From Pseudonocardia sp. C8 (GTDB lineage: Bacteria; Actinomycetota; Actinomycetes; Mycobacteriales; Pseudonocardiaceae): a stretch of DNA of 64,000 nucleotides. This document shows positions 27,493 through 38,844 of the stretch, in pieces. Location of the stretch: NCBI RefSeq assembly GCF_014267175.1, contig NZ_JACMTR010000002.1:2567501-2631500 (forward strand). The letters are read 5' to 3'. The position numbers were made by a program, and so were the translations under genes. Numbering within the stretch: the first letter of the stretch is position 1; each line of letters opens with the position of its first letter. The notes beneath the pieces were generated by a model. The model worked only from the letters and a program-made list of their open reading frames with translations. It did no database searches and was not told the DNA's origin.

Positions 27493-29436
27493 ATGAACCG
27501 ACGTCGTCACCGTGCCCGTCACGTCCGCCTGACCGAGCCCCTGGTCCGGGACGGAGGCGAGCTGCGCCCCGCGTCCTGGGACGAGGCCCTGGAGCGGGCC
27601 GCGGCCGGGTTCCGTGACGTGCCGGCGGAGCGTTTCGGCATGTTCAGCTGCTCGAAGGCGACCAACGAGACGAACTATGCGGCGCAGAAGTTCGCCCGGG
27701 CGGTGATGGGTTCGAACAATGTGGACTCCTGTAACCGCACTTGACACGCTCCCAGCGTCGTCGGTCTGACGACGGTGTTCGGTGCCGGTGGCGGCACCTC
27801 CGCCTATGTGGAGGCGGAACACGCGGACCTGCTCGTGTTGTGGGGCAGCAACGCGCGGGAGACGCACCCGATCTTCTTCCACCACGTGCTGCAGGGCCTG
27901 CGCAACGGTGCCCGGATGTACTCGGTGGACCCGCGACACACCTCGACCGCCGCGTGGGCGGACGCGTGGCTGGGGCTCGACGTCGGCACCGACATCGCGC
28001 TCGCCAACGCCATCGCGCGGGAGATCATCCACGCGGGCCTGGTGAACCGGGCGTTCGTCGAGCGGGCCACGTCCGGGTTCGACGACTACGCGGCGTCGGT
28101 GGAGCCGTACACGCTGGAGCGGGCCGAGGAGATCACCGGGGTGCCGGCGGGGTCGATCCGGGAGCTGGCGCACGCCTATGCGCGGGCCGACCGGGCGCAG
28201 ATCTGCTGGACGTTGGGGATCACCGAGCATCACAACGCGGCGGACTACGTGTTCGCGTTGATCAATTTGGCGTTGCTGACCGGGCATGTGGGCCGGTACG
28301 GGTCGGGGTTGGTGCCGCTGCGGGGGCAGAACAACGTCCAGGGTGGCGGTGACATGGGGGCGATCCCGGCCAAGCTGCCCGGTGGCTACGACGTGCACGA
28401 CGACACCGCCCGGGCCCGGTTCGAGACCGCGTGGTGTGGCGCCACGATTCCGGCGTCGCCGGGGATGCACCTGTCGGAGATGTTCGAGGCGATGGAGCGG
28501 GGTGAGCTGTCGGCGCTGTACTGCATCGGGGAGAACCCGGCCGAGTCGGAGGCGAACGCACTGCACGCCCGGGCCATGCTGTCCTCGTTGGACTGCCTGG
28601 TCGTGCAGGACATCTTCCGGACCGCCACGGCGGAGCTGGCCGATGTCGTGTTGCCGGCGGCGGCGGACTGGTGCGAGTACGAGGGCACCGTCACCAACTC
28701 CGAACGGCGGGTGCAGCGGGTCCGCAAGGCGATCGACCCACCGGGCTCGGCGCGCCCGGACACCCACATCGTCTACGACCTCGCCGGCCGCCTCGGGTTC
28801 GACTGGGGCACCCCGACCGCGGAGCAGGTGTGGGACGAGCTGCGGTCGGTGTCGCTGAACTGGCATCACGGGATGAGCTACGCGCGGCTGGACGCGATGG
28901 GTGGCATCCAGTGGCCGTGCCCGACCGAGGACCATCCGGGCACGCCGCTGCTGCACGCCCGACTGTGGGAGCGGGACCCGGAACGGTTGGGCCGTCCGGC
29001 GCCGTTCATGCCGGTGGTTCACGTGCCGCCGGTGGACGAGTTGTCCGAGGAGTTCCCGATCCGGTTGACCACGGTCCGGGTGCTGGACGCCTACAACTCG
29101 GGGGTGCAGACCGGCGGGTACGCCTCGCCGCTGCGCCGCCGGGAGTCGCTGCGGATGGACGCGGCCGACGCCGCCCGCCTCGGCATCACCGACGGCGAGC
29201 GGGTCCGGGTCGTGTCCCGGCGCGGCGCCGTCGAGGCGCCGGTGTGGCTGGACCCGTCGTTGCGGCCGGGCCTGGCGTCGTTCACGCCGCACTTCACCGA
29301 GGAGGTCGACGTGAACGTCCTGACCAACGACGCGTGGGACCCCAAGTCGGGCACCTCGGAGTTCAAGGCAACCGCGATCCGGATCGAGAAGCTCGCGGAC
29401 GACACGGCCGGCGCGCTGCCGGCAGCAGGAGGGTAG
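27493..29436 (+). CDS. fdhA: Selenocysteine formate dehydrogenase, catalytic alpha part (in-frame UGA at 27742)
   Basis: Reads as one 647-residue protein if UGA at codon 84 is selenocysteine: VDSCNRT-Sec-HAPSVVGLTTVFG matches the active site of Mo/W formate dehydrogenases, where Sec or Cys binds the metal and His follows. Frame and homology continue intact past the UGA, and a SECIS-like hairpin follows at the correct spacing. Cofactor motifs include GSNARETHP, CWTLGITEHHNAAD, GQNNVQGGGDMGA and a C-terminal molybdopterin-binding domain (TGGYASPLRR). The N-terminal 4Fe-4S domain normally before RLTEPLVRDGG is absent and is instead encoded at the end of the gene at 31413. GGGAGG precedes ATG 27493. 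It oxidises formate to CO2. The alternative, a nonsense mutation, is unlikely. Confidence 0.92.
27742..27774 (+). promoter_or_regulatory. UGA codon and bacterial SECIS-like hairpin
   Basis: UGA (27742-27744) is followed by CGTCGTC (27756-27762), loop GGTCT (27763-27767) and GACGACG (27768-27774), a perfect 7-bp stem. The loop sequence GGUCU and its distance of 18 bases from the UGA equal those recalled for the E. coli fdhF SECIS element. SelB would bind this loop to insert selenocysteine. Confidence 0.88.
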
Positions 29437-31413
29437 ATGGATCTCCACCTGTCGACGGCCCGGCCGAGCCGGACCGAGCGCGACGCGATCGACGCCGCGT
29501 TCGGCACGCTCGTTCCCGCGTCCGCGACGAACGGGGACCGCCCGAACCGGTCGGCGCACGGCGGTCACGAGGCCCGGTCCCGGCGGCACCTGCTGCTCCC
29601 GGTGTTGCACGCCGTGCACGACGCGGTCGGATGGATCTCCGAGGGGGCGCTCAACCACATCGCGCGGACCCTGTCGGTGCCGCCGGCCGAGGTGTACGGG
29701 GTCGCGACGTTCTACGCGATGTTCTCGGTGGAGCCGCGGGCGCCGCGGGTGGTGCACGTGTGCGACGACGTCGCGTGCGGCCCGAACGGCGGCGAGGAGA
29801 TCATCACGGCGCTGGAGGGGGCGCTCGGCCCACCGGCCGGCGCAGCGCACGACGCCGGGGACGCGGCTGCCGGCGACGCCGGTGACGGTGACGGGGCCGG
29901 CCCCGCGGAGCGGCCCGCCGCGTGCTGGGTCCGGAGCCCGTGCCTGGGCCTGTGCGAGCGCGCGCCGGCGGTGATGCACCAGCGCGCAGGGGAGCCGGAC
30001 CTGTCGCAGGCGCCGGCCACCCCGGCCGGGGTGGTGGAGGCTGCGACCGCGCCGCTCGACACCACCGGAGCGCAGGCCGAGGCGGCTGATGCTGCGTTCG
30101 CCGATGCGGGGGTCAGTGCCCCGCAGACCCGCACCGGCGAGCACCTGCGGTTGTTGCGGCGGGTGGGGGTGGTGGATCCGTCGTCGTTGGACGACTACCG
30201 GTCGCGGGGTGGGTATGCGGCGTTGCGGCGGGCGGTGGATCTGGGGCCGTCGCGGGTGATCGCGGAGTTGAAGGATTCGTCGTTGACCGGGCGGGGTGGG
30301 GCGGCGTTCCCGACCGGGGTGAAGTGGGAGACGGTGGCCTCGGCCCCGGAACGGCCGCACTATGTGGTGTGTAATGCCGACGAGTCCGAGCCGGGCACGT
30401 TCAAGGACCGGGTGTTGATGGAGGGCGACCCGTTCGGGCTGGTCGAGGCGATGACGATCGCCGGGTACGTGACCGGTGCGACGACCGGGTATCTCTACAT
30501 CCGTGGGGAGTACCCGTTGGCGACCCGCCGGTTGCAGGACGCGATCGCCGCCGCCCGGGCGCGGGGCTATCTCGGCGCCGATGTGATGGGTGAGGGGTTC
30601 GGGTTCGACATCGAGCTGCGCCGCGGGGCGGGGGCCTACATCTGTGGCGAGGAGACCGCGCTGCTGGAGTCGATCGAGGGTTTCCGGGGGGAGCCGCGGA
30701 ACAAGCCGCCGTTCCCGGCCACGGTCGGGTTGTTCGGCAAGCCGACGGTGATCAACAACGTGGAGACGCTCTACGACGTGGTGGAGGTCCTCGACATCGG
30801 TGGGCTGGGGTTTGCCGGGATCGGGGGTGGGCGCTCGACCGGGCCGAAGCTGTTCTGCGTGTCCGGGGCGGTGGCCACGCCCGGGGTGTACGAGGTCGAT
30901 TTCGGGACCACGTTGCGGCAGCTGCTCGAGCTGGCCGGTGGGGTGCGGGGGGAGTTGCGTACGGTGCTGCTCGGTGGGGCGGCCGGTGGGTTCGTCACCC
31001 CGGACCAGCTCGACGTGCCGCTCACGTTGGAGGGCACCCGGGACATCGGGGCGACGGTGGGGTCGGGGGTGGTGCTGGTGTTCGACACCGCCGCGGACCT
31101 GACCGGCACGTTGCGGCGGATCGCGGCGTTCTTCCGGGACGAGTCCTGTGGGCAGTGCGTGCCGTGCCGGGTGGGCACGGTGCGCCAGGAAGAGGTGCTG
31201 GCCCGCCTGGAACGGGACACGCCGATCGGGTCCCGGGAGGCCGAGCTGGCGTTGCTCGACGACCTGGCCCGGGTCATGCAGGACTCCTCGATCTGCGGGC
31301 TCGGCCAGACCGCACCGTCCGCGATCACCTCGGCGATCACGTTGAACCTGCTGGAGCCGCCGGGCGCCAGCAGCTCCGGCAATGGATCCGGCAACGGGAA
31401 GGTACCGCACTGA
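29437..31413 (+). CDS. NuoE-NuoF fusion, NADH-side subunit of formate dehydrogenase
   Basis: This 658-residue protein joins two diaphorase modules. Residues about 50-200 are a thioredoxin-like 2Fe-2S domain (CDDVAC and CLGLC), with an acidic Gly/Ala/Asp insert between its cysteine pairs. The rest is NuoF-like: GRGGAAFPTGVKWE for FMN/NAD, CNADESEPGTFKDR, GAYICGEETALLESIEG and the 4Fe-4S motif SCGQCVPCRVGT with a later Cys in SSICGLG. It passes electrons from the formate site to NAD. ATG 29437 abuts the fdhA stop, with AGGAGGG upstream. It corresponds to FdsG plus FdsB of soluble formate dehydrogenases. TTG leucine codons are more common here than in neighbouring genes. Confidence 0.92.
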   Translation: MDLHLSTARPSRTERDAIDAAFGTLVPASATNGDRPNRSAHGGHEARSRRHLLLPVLHAVHDAVGWISEGALNHIARTLSVPPAEVYGVATFYAMFSVEPRAPRVVHVCDDVACGPNGGEEIITALEGALGPPAGAAHDAGDAAAGDAGDGDGAGPAERPAACWVRSPCLGLCERAPAVMHQRAGEPDLSQAPATPAGVVEAATAPLDTTGAQAEAADAAFADAGVSAPQTRTGEHLRLLRRVGVVDPSSLDDYRSRGGYAALRRAVDLGPSRVIAELKDSSLTGRGGAAFPTGVKWETVASAPERPHYVVCNADESEPGTFKDRVLMEGDPFGLVEAMTIAGYVTGATTGYLYIRGEYPLATRRLQDAIAAARARGYLGADVMGEGFGFDIELRRGAGAYICGEETALLESIEGFRGEPRNKPPFPATVGLFGKPTVINNVETLYDVVEVLDIGGLGFAGIGGGRSTGPKLFCVSGAVATPGVYEVDFGTTLRQLLELAGGVRGELRTVLLGGAAGGFVTPDQLDVPLTLEGTRDIGATVGSGVVLVFDTAADLTGTLRRIAAFFRDESCGQCVPCRVGTVRQEEVLARLERDTPIGSREAELALLDDLARVMQDSSICGLGQTAPSAITSAITLNLLEPPGASSSGNGSGNGKVPH

Positions 31414-32636
31414 TGTCCACTCCGGACCGCGCCCGCGAACAGTCCAGCAGAGGACCGGCCACCGGGGGTGACGTGGCCACCGCCCCCGAGTACACGGTGG
31501 ACGGTGCACCGGAGGCCGACGCGGTCACCGGCGCCACCCCCGGCGGCGAGACACCCGGCCCCGGACCCGGTGCGGGCGAGGGCGCTGCCGCGCTCGCCGC
31601 GCCCGACGGCGCCGGGCCGGTCGGCCCGACCGCCGTCGACCCGGCCGCACCCGGCCCGGCGCACCGCGAGGAGCGGCTCGCCGGTGGGCCGGTGATGCTC
31701 GGTCCGATCCGGCGGATGGTCACGGTGAGCCTGGACGGCACCGAGGTGCGGGTGCCGGAGGGGTCCACGGTGCTGGAGGCGCTGCACCGGGAGGGCAGCC
31801 CGGCCCAGGCCGACACCCCGACGTTGTGCTGGGCGCCGAACATGGACCCGATCAATGCCTGCCGGGTGTGTGTGGTCGAGGTCGAGGGTTCCCGGGTGCT
31901 GGCCCCGTCGTGTGCCCGCCGGTGTGAGGACGGGATGCAGGTCCGTACCGATACCGACAAGGTGCGGCACAGCCGGCGGATGGTGCTCGAGCTGCTGGCG
32001 TCCTCGGCGGACATGAGCCAGGCCAGCGCCGATGTGCAGCGGTGGATGGCCGACTACGGGGTCGACCCCGGCCGGTACGGCCCGCCGGCGCCGCCGAGTG
32101 TGGCGGGGGAGCGGGAGCGGCGGCATGCCGGGCACCACAGCGCGCCGGACGGCCGGTACGCGGCGAACGTGCACCAGCCGGTGAAGGTCGACAACGACCT
32201 GTACGTGCGGGACTACTCGCGGTGCATCATGTGCTACAAGTGCGTCAACGCCTGCGGCACCGATGCCCAGTACACGTTCGCGATCGCCGCGGCCGGGCGT
32301 GGGTTCGACGCCCGGATCGCCACCGAGCACGACGTGGAGCTGCCCGACTCGGCGTGTGTGTACTGCGGTAACTGTATCGGGGTGTGCCCGACCGGGGCGC
32401 TGAAGTCGGTGGCCGAGTACGAGCGGCGCGAGGCCGGGGACTGGCACCCGGACGAGGAGACCGTGACCACCACGATCTGTTCGTTCTGCGGGGTCGGCTG
32501 CAACCTGGAACTGCACGTCCAGCGCGGGCAGATCGTGAACGTGACCAGCCCGGCCGACCACTCGGTCACCCACGGGCACCTGTGCATCAAGGGACGGTTC
32601 GGGTTCCAGCACGTCCAGAACCTGCCGGAGAGCTGA
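31413..32636 (+). CDS. Ferredoxin-type Fe-S subunit carrying the split-off N-terminal domain of formate dehydrogenase alpha
   Basis: The 407-residue protein contains, after a 95-residue low-complexity leader, a NuoG/FdsA-type 2Fe-2S domain (LCWAPNMDPINACRVC, SCARRC), two 4Fe-4S motifs (CIMCYKCVNAC; CVYCGNCIGVCPTGAL), and the Mo-enzyme 4Fe-4S domain CSFCGVGCN...HLCIKGRFGF. It ends at NLPES, exactly where FdsA proteins continue into RLTEPL, the start of the gene at 27493. It is therefore the N-terminal half of an FdsA-like alpha subunit encoded separately. ATG 31413 overlaps the preceding stop (TGATG). It would wire the Mo site to the NuoEF-like subunit. Confidence 0.92.
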   Translation: MSTPDRAREQSSRGPATGGDVATAPEYTVDGAPEADAVTGATPGGETPGPGPGAGEGAAALAAPDGAGPVGPTAVDPAAPGPAHREERLAGGPVMLGPIRRMVTVSLDGTEVRVPEGSTVLEALHREGSPAQADTPTLCWAPNMDPINACRVCVVEVEGSRVLAPSCARRCEDGMQVRTDTDKVRHSRRMVLELLASSADMSQASADVQRWMADYGVDPGRYGPPAPPSVAGERERRHAGHHSAPDGRYAANVHQPVKVDNDLYVRDYSRCIMCYKCVNACGTDAQYTFAIAAAGRGFDARIATEHDVELPDSACVYCGNCIGVCPTGALKSVAEYERREAGDWHPDEETVTTTICSFCGVGCNLELHVQRGQIVNVTSPADHSVTHGHLCIKGRFGFQHVQNLPES

Positions 32637-32708
32637 TCGACGCGTCCGATGAGCTGATCGGAAACGTTGCAGAAAGGCGCTCCCTATCAGGTCATCGTTG
32701 CTTTTTCT

Positions 32709-32738
32709 TTGACGCGCCGCAGCCCGGGGGCGAAAACT
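32709..32738 (+). promoter_or_regulatory. Candidate promoter for the second FdhF/YdeP gene
   Basis: Within an AT-richer patch (32640-32760), TTGACG (32709-32714) and AAAACT (32733-32738) are spaced by 18 bases. This would give the oxidoreductase its own transcript separate from the formate dehydrogenase operon. Confidence 0.35.
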
Positions 32739-32770
32739 GGTTGTGCAGTGGAAGGCGTCGGTGCGCAAGG

Positions 32771-35086
<2,316 letters not shown>

Positions 35087-35094
35087 GACCGGCC

Positions 35095-35133
35095 GCTGCC
35101 GCACCCCGGTGGCCCGCACCGGGGTGCGGCAGC
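35095..35133. terminator. Strong bidirectional terminator hairpin
   Basis: GCTGCCGCACCCCGGTG (35095-35111) and its exact complement (35117-35133) form a perfect 17-bp stem with a 5-base loop. It fills the 49-base gap between two convergent genes. Confidence 0.8.
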
Positions 35134-35135
35134 GA

Positions 35136-36233
35136 TCAGCGGTCGATCGCCGTGCCGTGGGCGACCTGGCGGGGGCCGCGGATGACCACGGCGACGGCGA
35201 TGCCGGCCGCGACGCCGATCAGCGTGTCGACGACGCGGTCGGTCACCAGCGCCAGGGGTGCTTCCGGATTGGCGATCTGGGTCATCAGCATGATCAGCGG
35301 GGTGAAGAACCCGAGTGCGACCCCGTAGTGGCGCAGCATGTACAGCTCGGTGGGGAACAACAGAACGATCACCAGCACGGCCAGCACGGCGTCGTTCGGC
35401 TGGGGCAGCAGCAGGAGCGCGGTGAGGGCGAGCCCGGTGAGCGTGCCGGCCACCCGGTGCGCGCCGCGGTGGACGACGTCCCGTATCGCGGGGTCGAGGT
35501 GGTTGCTCTTGTCGATGGCCGCCAGCGGCACGGCCGCGGACACCATGGCCCAGTTGGCGTGGTCGATCCCGAGGGCCAGGCCGGCCGAACCGGCGACCGC
35601 GATGGCGATCGCATAGCGGGCCGCGTGGATCAGCAGCCCGAGCGGACGCGGCGCGTCGCCGGGTGGCGGGGGCGCGGGGGTACGCGCGCCCCGGCTCCGG
35701 GACCACAGCGCGGCCGCCGCCGTCACGACGACGCTGAACAACGCCGTCCCCGCGCAGATCGCCACGGCCAGGCCGGGGGAGACCCGGCCGGCGGGGATCG
35801 TCGCCATCGTGCCCAGCGCGAAGATGCCGAAGAAGGGCCCGGCGGGCTTGAGCCCCAGCCGGTCGGTCACCACCGAGCCCACCGCGGCGCAGGCGGCTCC
35901 GATGGCGACCAGTGCCCACGGGCGGGCGTGGAGGGTGGCCAGGAGGAGACCGATCGAGACCCCGGCAACCAGGATGGTCCCGGCCTGGGCCTGCTGGCGG
36001 AGCCGCTGCCGAGGGGGTTCGGCCCGCCCGTACATGCCGGTGAACGACCCGAACACCGCGTACGGGATCAGATCGGGGCGTCCGGCCACCAGCAGCGCGA
36101 TCCCCGGGACGGAGAGGCCGACGGCGACCCGGGCGGCGTGCACGCGGTCGGTCTCCGCCGGGCGGGGCGGGAGGAGCAGGCGGGCCTGCGCGGCGAGCGT
36201 CCGCCACGGTTCCCGGGGTCGACCTGCGCGCAC
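35136..36233 (-). CDS. FUSC/aromatic acid exporter-like membrane protein
   Basis: The 365-residue protein has two blocks of about five or six hydrophobic helices separated by a cytoplasmic linker (RSRGARTPAPPPP), as in FUSC-type proteins (YccS/AaeB-like). DHANWAMVSAAVPLA and VHRGAHRVAGTLTGL match the FUSC motif region. GTG 36233 is chosen because GGAGGG lies six bases upstream; the frame is open further but without family similarity. It is divergent from a LysR gene that may control it, as in aae-type efflux systems. Confidence 0.75.
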   Translation of the reverse strand: MRAGRPREPWRTLAAQARLLLPPRPAETDRVHAARVAVGLSVPGIALLVAGRPDLIPYAVFGSFTGMYGRAEPPRQRLRQQAQAGTILVAGVSIGLLLATLHARPWALVAIGAACAAVGSVVTDRLGLKPAGPFFGIFALGTMATIPAGRVSPGLAVAICAGTALFSVVVTAAAALWSRSRGARTPAPPPPGDAPRPLGLLIHAARYAIAIAVAGSAGLALGIDHANWAMVSAAVPLAAIDKSNHLDPAIRDVVHRGAHRVAGTLTGLALTALLLLPQPNDAVLAVLVIVLLFPTELYMLRHYGVALGFFTPLIMLMTQIANPEAPLALVTDRVVDTLIGVAAGIAVAVVIRGPRQVAHGTAIDR

Positions 36234-36435
36234 GGGCCCTCCGATCGCGTCTGGAGCAGCGCGCCGAGTAGCCGATGTGGCGCGGGATCGGGAATCTCCG
36301 GCGGCCGTGCCGATCTTCCGGCGAGACTGGAGATCATTGTGCCGGTGCCCTGGAGCGGTGTCCAAGGGGCAGTGACGACCGCGCCATAGGTGCGGCCGAT
36401 CAGCGGGCCGGGGCCGCGGGCGCGGGGAGGCCGGC

Positions 36436-37377
36436 GTGGTCGAATGGCGCATGCTCTTTCGCCAGCTCGAGTACTTCGTCGCACTCGCTCGCGAGCGCCA
36501 CTTCGCCCGGGCCGCGAAAGCCTGCTACGTGTCCCAGCCGGCGCTGTCCGAGGCCGTCCGCAAGCTCGAGCAGGAGCTGCACGTACCCCTGGTCAGGCGC
36601 GGGCGCCGGTTCGAGGGCCTGACGCCCGAGGGGGAACGGCTCGTGCTGTGGGCCCGGCGGATCCTGGCCGAGCACGACGCGCTCAAACACGAGGTCACGG
36701 CGCTGCAGACCGGGCTCACCGGCCGGCTCCGGCTCGGGGTCATCCCGGCCGCGTCGACCACGGTCGCGTTGCTGACCGATCCGTTCTGCGCCGAGCACCC
36801 GCTGGTGCGCGTGCAGCTCGAGACGGGCCTGCGGTCCGTCGACATCATCGAGCGCATACGGCGCTTCGAGCTGGACGCCGGGATCATCTACCCGGACGAA
36901 CACGACGTCACGGACATCGCGGTCACCCCGTTGTACGAGGACCAGCACGTCCTCGTCGCCAACGGTGAGCTGGTCACCGGCCATTCGGACCGGATCGGCT
37001 GGTCGGAGGCGTTGGAGCTGCCGATGTGCTTGCTGGCCGAGGGGATGCGCGGACGTCAGCTCCTCGAGGACGCGACGGCGGCGCAGGACCTCGCGGTGAC
37101 GCCGCGGCTCGAGACCGACTCGTTCGTCACCCTGCTCGCGCACGTCGGCACCGGCCGCTGGGCGAGCATCGTCCCGCGGGCCTGGATCCGCGCCCTGCGC
37201 CTGCCGTCCGGCTCGCGCATCCTCCGGCTGGACGGCCCGCCGCTCGCGGCGCCGATCGCGCTGGTCACCAGCGCGGTGGAACCGGAATCGGTGCTGGTCC
37301 GCGCCCTGCGGCGGACCGCGCAGGACTCCGGCATCGCGGAGCTGCTCGACTCCCGCGCTCGGCCGGACGCCGACTGA
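36436..37377 (+). CDS. LysR-family transcriptional regulator
   Basis: The 313-residue protein has an N-terminal LysR helix-turn-helix (FRQLEYFVALARERHFARAA, YVSQPALSEAVRKLEQEL) and a PBP2-type effector domain. GTG 36436 follows GGGGAGG by five bases; ATG 36451 lacks a site. It is divergent from the FUSC transporter across a 202-base region and is two genes from a molybdo-oxidoreductase. LysR genes beside formate dehydrogenases are common, so either neighbour may be its target. Confidence 0.88.
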   Translation: MVEWRMLFRQLEYFVALARERHFARAAKACYVSQPALSEAVRKLEQELHVPLVRRGRRFEGLTPEGERLVLWARRILAEHDALKHEVTALQTGLTGRLRLGVIPAASTTVALLTDPFCAEHPLVRVQLETGLRSVDIIERIRRFELDAGIIYPDEHDVTDIAVTPLYEDQHVLVANGELVTGHSDRIGWSEALELPMCLLAEGMRGRQLLEDATAAQDLAVTPRLETDSFVTLLAHVGTGRWASIVPRAWIRALRLPSGSRILRLDGPPLAAPIALVTSAVEPESVLVRALRRTAQDSGIAELLDSRARPDAD

Positions 37378-37389
37378 CGGTGCGCCCGT

Positions 37390-37782
37390 TCAGCGGCCGG
37401 AATCCGGTCGCGCCGTTCCGCGGAGGAACCGGTCGCGGTCCACGATCGCCCGGTCGATCTCACCCTCGCCGACGACCCGCCCGGACCCGTCGGTGGCCCG
37501 CACCGCGAAGGTGAGCGACCGTCCGGCCGCCGCGGCCGGTGGCACGGCGACGACCTCGACGTGGTCGCCGACCGGCGTGGGCAGGCGGTGCTCGACGCGT
37601 ACGGCCGTGCCGACGCTGGTCTGGGCCGCGTCGAGGAACGGGGCGGCGCTGCGCACCGTGGCCGCCTCCATCCAGGCGATCAGCCGCGGGGTGGCGAGCA
37701 CCGGTACGTCCCCGCTGCCGACCGCGGCCGCGGTGTCGGCGTCGGTCACGGTGTGGCGCTCCGCGCCGTCCGGTCCTGTCAT
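37390..37782 (-). CDS. FlK-like hotdog thioesterase
   Basis: This 130-residue protein has TPRLIAWMEAATVRSA, containing the conserved Glu of the FlK group, then VGTAVRVEHRLPTPVGDHVE and VGEGEIDRAIVD, a hotdog-fold pattern. Members hydrolyse acyl-CoA or fluoroacetyl-CoA. ATG 37782 follows GGAGGGA. The exact substrate cannot be read from sequence. It is convergent with the LysR gene with a 12-base gap. Confidence 0.75.
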   Translation of the reverse strand: MTGPDGAERHTVTDADTAAAVGSGDVPVLATPRLIAWMEAATVRSAAPFLDAAQTSVGTAVRVEHRLPTPVGDHVEVVAVPPAAAAGRSLTFAVRATDGSGRVVGEGEIDRAIVDRDRFLRGTARPDSGR

Positions 37783-37900
37783 GGCCTGTCCCTCCGCACG
37801 ATCCGCCGCGTCCGGCCCGTCACGCCCGCTGCCGGGCACGACCACGCTACGGCGCGAGCACCACGGCCGCCTCCGGCGTCCCGGCAGGACAGCCGAAGCG

Positions 37901-38437
37901 TCAGGCGCGGTCCGGAGGATCGCCGGGAAGTCGCACTCGCAGCAGCTCGGCGCGGCCGGTGCCCTCCGGGGTGGGGTAGGTGACGACGTCGCCGACCCGT
38001 CCCGTGCGCAGCGCGCGTCCCAGCGGGCTGTCCGGGGTCACGACCCGTGCCCGGTCGTCGTCGGACACCGCCTCGACCGCCGTGACGACCCGCACCGTCT
38101 CGGTGCCGCCGTCGGCGAACCGCAGGGTGACCTCGGTGCCGTCCGGCAGGGCGTCGCCGTCCGGCACGGTGTCCCCGCGTCCGGACCCGGCCGCCTGGGG
38201 CCCTCGGGCCAGGAGCTCCTCGATCTCGTGGATCCGGCGGTCCAGCATGCTCAGGTCGTCGTCGAGCTCGAGCGCCTGGGCGTGATCTCCGTAGTCGCCT
38301 GCCGTGTCCTCGGGGCCGGCCGGGGCCAGCTGCGCCCGCTGCTCGCGCAGCCGCGCGAGGGTGCGCTCGAGTTCGATGCGCGCGTCCGGGGCCCAGGTCT
38401 CGTGCTCCGGTACGCCGTGGTCGTCCGCGGTGGCCAT
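37901..38437 (-). CDS. GreA/GreB-family elongation-factor-like protein
   Basis: The 178-residue protein has an N-terminal helical hairpin (LERTLARLREQRAQL ... LSMLDRRIHEIEELLAR) and a C-terminal FKBP-like GreA domain ending SPLGRALRTGRVGDVVTYPTPEG. Gre factors rescue backtracked RNA polymerase. The sequence is divergent from typical GreA and is probably a second, accessory copy (inference). AAGGAG precedes ATG 38437. Confidence 0.8.
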   Translation of the reverse strand: MATADDHGVPEHETWAPDARIELERTLARLREQRAQLAPAGPEDTAGDYGDHAQALELDDDLSMLDRRIHEIEELLARGPQAAGSGRGDTVPDGDALPDGTEVTLRFADGGTETVRVVTAVEAVSDDDRARVVTPDSPLGRALRTGRVGDVVTYPTPEGTGRAELLRVRLPGDPPDRA

Positions 38438-38587
38438 CGGGTGCTCCTTCCGTCCTGGCCGGGGCGTGCCGGTCGTGACCGCAGCGCGGATCGGCAGCGC
38501 CGCCTGCCCGTGGGCCATGGCGAGGTGCGCGACGTCGGCACCGGTGGGACCATCGGCCGCGACCCGAGCACCTCGGGAAGGGGAGCG

Positions 38588-38803
38588 ATGGCCGACGACA
38601 CACCGCACGGTCCGAGGCACACTGCCGAGGATTCCGACCGTCTCGCCCAGCTCGTGCACGACCTCGCCGTGGCGAACGACTGTCAGTATCCGGAACCGGG
38701 TGAGCCACCGGCATCCGGGGCTCCGTCCCGCTCCGAGCATCGCGACGAGTCCGGCTCCGAGCGGCACGACGACGCCGGGCCGAGCACGCGCGAGCGCCGG
38801 TAG
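38588..38803 (+). CDS. Small acidic hypothetical protein, 71 residues
   Basis: ATG 38588 follows a GGGAAGGGGAG site. The product (MADDTPHGPRHTAEDSDRLA ...) is rich in Asp, Glu, His and Ser and appears unstructured in its second half. It is divergent from the GreA-like gene. No family was recognised; it could be spurious. Confidence 0.35.
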   Translation: MADDTPHGPRHTAEDSDRLAQLVHDLAVANDCQYPEPGEPPASGAPSRSEHRDESGSERHDDAGPSTRERR

Positions 38804-38844
38804 ACCGGAACGAGAGTGCACGGGCCCTCGCGCGGCGCGCCCGG

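Noticed and set aside
27742..27744. UGA read as a nonsense mutation making fdhA a pseudogene.
   Set aside because: Frame and homology are intact on both sides, the position is the known Sec site, and a SECIS-like hairpin follows at the correct distance.
32637..32770. AT-richer patch considered as an insertion scar or attachment site.
   Set aside because: No flanking repeats, tRNA or integrase; a promoter region is the simpler reading.
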